Assembly: GCA_949293185.1 (NCBI GenBank)
Contig: CASFCQ010000013.1
Location: 1-43,054, forward strand
DNA length: 43,054 nt
Direction: 5' to 3'
From: an uncultured bacterium
GTDB taxonomy: Bacteria; Cyanobacteriota; Vampirovibrionia; Gastranaerophilales; Gastranaerophilaceae
Shown here: in pieces, positions 41,202-43,054 of the stretch
Numbering within the stretch: position 1 is the stretch's first letter
How the letters are laid out: every line of letters starts with the position of its first letter
The notes under the pieces: generated by a model
What the model was told of the DNA's origin: nothing
The model's input: the letters and a program-made list of their open reading frames with translations, nothing else
Database searches by the model: none
Program-made: the position numbers and the translations under genes

Positions 41202-42704
41202 ATGGCTGATAAGTTAGAATTGAATGTTGAAAAGGGACTTTTGGAAGAAACACCTGCCAACGTTCTTGTTTTAAACCTTTACGAAGGTGTCAAAATCCCG
41301 TCAGGAGCAACAGGCTCTATTGATATAGCACTGAACGGACTGATAACAAAATTTGTTATCGGTCAGGAAGGTTTTGACGGAAAATTCGGCTCAATGTACA
41401 CACTGCAAACCTACGGAAAAATCGGAGCTGAAAAAATCCTTCTTGTCGGTATGGGCAAAGCAAAAGACTTTACCCCCAACAGATTAAGAGAATTATCAGC
41501 CAAAGTCATAAAAAAATGTAAAAAAATGACAAATGCCAAAAGAGTAATATCTGTTCTGCACGGAGCAGGCATCGGCGGATACGACCCCGAACTCAGTGCA
41601 AGAATGATTACAGAAGGCACTCTGCTCGGGTCTTACACATTTGACAAATACAAAACTGACAAAAAGACACAAAAGGTTAACGAGTTTGTTATAGTCGATA
41701 TGGATGAAGAAAACTGCAAAAAAGCAAAAGCCGGTATGAAAAAAGGCAAAATCATTGCTTCTGCCGTTAATTTTACAAGAGATTTGTCCAACGAACAGCC
41801 TTCATATGCTACTCCGTCAAAACTTGCAGAGATTGCACAGAGCTTAAAAGATGTCGAAGTCAAAGTATATGACAGAGATGAAATAGCAAAAATGGGAATG
41901 GGAGCATTCCTCGGCGTAGCCAGAGGCAGCAGCCAGCCGCCCAAATTTATACACATCAAATACAACGGCAGCAACCAGAAATTAATCCAGAGAAAAATCG
42001 CAATAATCGGTAAAGGCATCTGCTTTGACTCGGGCGGACTGGATATAAAACCGCCGTCATCAATGCTTAATATGAAAGACGATATGTCCGGTGCAGCGGC
42101 AATACTAGGCGTAATGAGCGTTATGAAAGACCTGAAACCTTCTTGCGAAGTACACGGCATTATTGCAGCCTGTGAAAACATGCCGGGAGCTTCCGCATAC
42201 AAACCCGGAGACATATTAACCGCTAAAAACGGAAAAACAATTGAGGTTGATAACACTGATGCAGAAGGCAGATTAACACTGGCTGATGCACTTTGTTATG
42301 CTTGCGACCTTGATGTTGACGAGGTTGTAGACCTTGCGACATTAACAGGGGCATGTGTTGTTGCATTAGGCAGCGTTGCATCCGGTATTATGGGCAATCA
42401 CCAGCCGACAATAGACAAATTAATAAAATGTGCAAACGCAGGCGGTGAAAAAATGTGGCAGATGCCGATGTTTGAAGATTACAAAGATTCTTTAAAAAGC
42501 GACATTGCCGATATGAAAAACACCGGCTCAAGAATGGGCGGCACACAGATTGCCGGTTTGTTCTTACAAAACTTTGTTAAAAAAGTCCACTGGGCACATA
42601 TTGATATTGCCGGTACTGCTTATATCGAAAAACCGCAGAATGAATTTTGCAAAGGTGCAACAGGTGCAGGTGTAAGGACTTTGATTAATTACATAATGTC
42701 TTAA
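41202..42704 (+). CDS. pepA: Leucyl aminopeptidase (M17 family)
   Basis: A 500-residue cytosolic aminopeptidase that removes N-terminal residues from peptides using two metal ions. The C-terminal catalytic domain has GKGICFDSGGLDIKPPSSML with the catalytic Lys and metal-binding Asp, NMKDDMSGAAAILG, and the M17 signature NTDAEGRLTLADAL. ATLTGACVVALG and a late TGAGVRTLINYI complete the family pattern. The N-terminal macro-like domain (about 1-160) is of usual size. In some bacteria PepA also binds DNA; nothing here tests that. AAAGGAG precedes the ATG, and its stop overlaps a small minus-strand frame. Confidence 0.96.
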   Translation: MADKLELNVEKGLLEETPANVLVLNLYEGVKIPSGATGSIDIALNGLITKFVIGQEGFDGKFGSMYTLQTYGKIGAEKILLVGMGKAKDFTPNRLRELSAKVIKKCKKMTNAKRVISVLHGAGIGGYDPELSARMITEGTLLGSYTFDKYKTDKKTQKVNEFVIVDMDEENCKKAKAGMKKGKIIASAVNFTRDLSNEQPSYATPSKLAEIAQSLKDVEVKVYDRDEIAKMGMGAFLGVARGSSQPPKFIHIKYNGSNQKLIQRKIAIIGKGICFDSGGLDIKPPSSMLNMKDDMSGAAAILGVMSVMKDLKPSCEVHGIIAACENMPGASAYKPGDILTAKNGKTIEVDNTDAEGRLTLADALCYACDLDVDEVVDLATLTGACVVALGSVASGIMGNHQPTIDKLIKCANAGGEKMWQMPMFEDYKDSLKSDIADMKNTGSRMGGTQIAGLFLQNFVKKVHWAHIDIAGTAYIEKPQNEFCKGATGAGVRTLINYIMS

Positions 42705-42841
42705 TTCTTGCCGGCAGCGAACCAGCCAAACGGAAATATATCGGCTTTCTGAGTCTTCTTGATAACAGATTCTTCGGCTAAAGCCTCAGAATTGTATATG
42801 TTATGTAATTTGATGTCTAAAATTGTAATATTTTTACTCAT
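42701..42841 (-). CDS. 46-residue ORF converging on pepA
   Basis: The frame encodes MSKNITILDIKLHNIYNSEA, then LAEESVIKKTQKADIFPFG and WFAAGKN, overlapping the pepA stop by four bases. Its start lies next to the ACGGCTTAC palindrome of repeat copy 3, with no ribosome binding site. AAG codons are more common than in neighbouring genes. It may be a real small protein, a gene remnant, or chance. No family recognised. Confidence 0.3.
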   Translation of the reverse strand: MSKNITILDIKLHNIYNSEALAEESVIKKTQKADIFPFGWFAAGKN

Positions 42842-42845
42842 ATAC

Positions 42846-43054
42846 ACGGCTTACTTTGTAAGCCGTAGGGGGTTCGGGGCGAAGCCCTGATGGAATACGA
42901 TTAGAGATTTTTAAATGAAAGAATGAAAATTTACCGGACCGATATTGTCATTTTGAGAGTGGACGGAAATTTTCGTTTCTGAATTTTAAAATCTCTTTTG
43001 ATAGCGCCAGTTTTCTTTTCTTTGGTTCGTTTCTTTTCTTTTGCCCGCGCAATA
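42846..43054 (+). repeat. Hairpin repeat element, copy 3 (cut by the window edge)
   Basis: Same order as the other copies: palindrome ACGGCTTAC-TTT-GTAAGCCGT (42846-42866), CGGGGC-GAA-GCCCTG (42875-42889), block TGGAATACGATT, central hairpin, block TTTTGATAGCGCC, then the pyrimidine tract with TTTGGTTCGTTTC and GCGCAATA at the edge. The central hairpin pairs AGAGATTTT (42903-42911) with 42988-42996 and GAAAATTT plus CCG (42925-42936) with 42964-42974. The closing inverted repeat would lie beyond the window. Confidence 0.75.

Overview
The window is a gene-dense, AT-rich bacterial chromosome segment. It encodes diaminopimelate synthesis (DapA), a class A penicillin-binding protein, GlmU, an outer-membrane lipid transport operon of Mla type, an anaerobe-type oxygen-reduction pair (flavodiiron protein plus rubredoxin) and corrinoid iron-sulfur protein subunits. 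Together with many small secreted or unrecognised proteins and a distinctive family of non-coding hairpin repeats, this suggests an anaerobic, diderm, non-pathogenic gut-type bacterium, most likely a Gastranaerophilales/Melainabacteria (Vampirovibrionia) genome. That lineage call is inference; no rRNA or tRNA is present to prove it.

Layout. 1-195 holds a nested hairpin. 196-1517 is an ECF sigma factor with its zinc-finger anti-sigma factor, convergent with a family 2 glycosyltransferase (1507-2199, minus). 2299-6365 is a signalling run: GAF/HD-GYP protein, secreted TPR protein, NarL-type response regulator. 6366-7218 has no convincing gene and is packed with inverted repeats, including two head-to-head copies of a hairpin element. 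7219-10635 is the mlaE-mlaF-mlaD operon plus a small secreted protein, followed by uvrC and an unrecognised triple-repeat protein. The minus-strand block 13938-17318 is miaB, two secreted nuclease-like paralogues and dapA. ftsH, an unknown protein, and a YhaM-like exoribonuclease followed by a 20-residue ORF come next. 21699-25323 carries a sugar nucleotidyltransferase, DAHP synthase with a coupled 46-residue ORF, and glmU. After about 600 bases without a gene come a cobalamin adenosyltransferase and the two subunits of the corrinoid iron-sulfur protein (26583-28705), with none of the other Wood-Ljungdahl genes beside them. A Gln/Ala-rich 621-residue protein, an RHH regulator with a CMP-sugar synthetase and a DUF721 protein, BioY with RimI, PBP1A, the flavodiiron/rubredoxin operon, a broken metalloprotease, a UvrD-type helicase and leucyl aminopeptidase fill the rest. 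The right end is a third copy of the hairpin element, cut by the window edge.

Cross-cutting patterns. (1) At least three copies of an about 220-base non-coding element share the same end sequences, while the central long hairpin has different sequence but equally good self-complementarity in each copy. (2) Several genes (mlaE, uvrC, miaB, acsD, rimI, uvrD) have a -10-like hexamer ending 6-7 bases before the start codon and no Shine-Dalgarno sequence. This predicts leaderless mRNAs, while neighbouring genes have ordinary AAGGAG-type sites. (3) Translational coupling by TAATG or ATGA overlaps is frequent.
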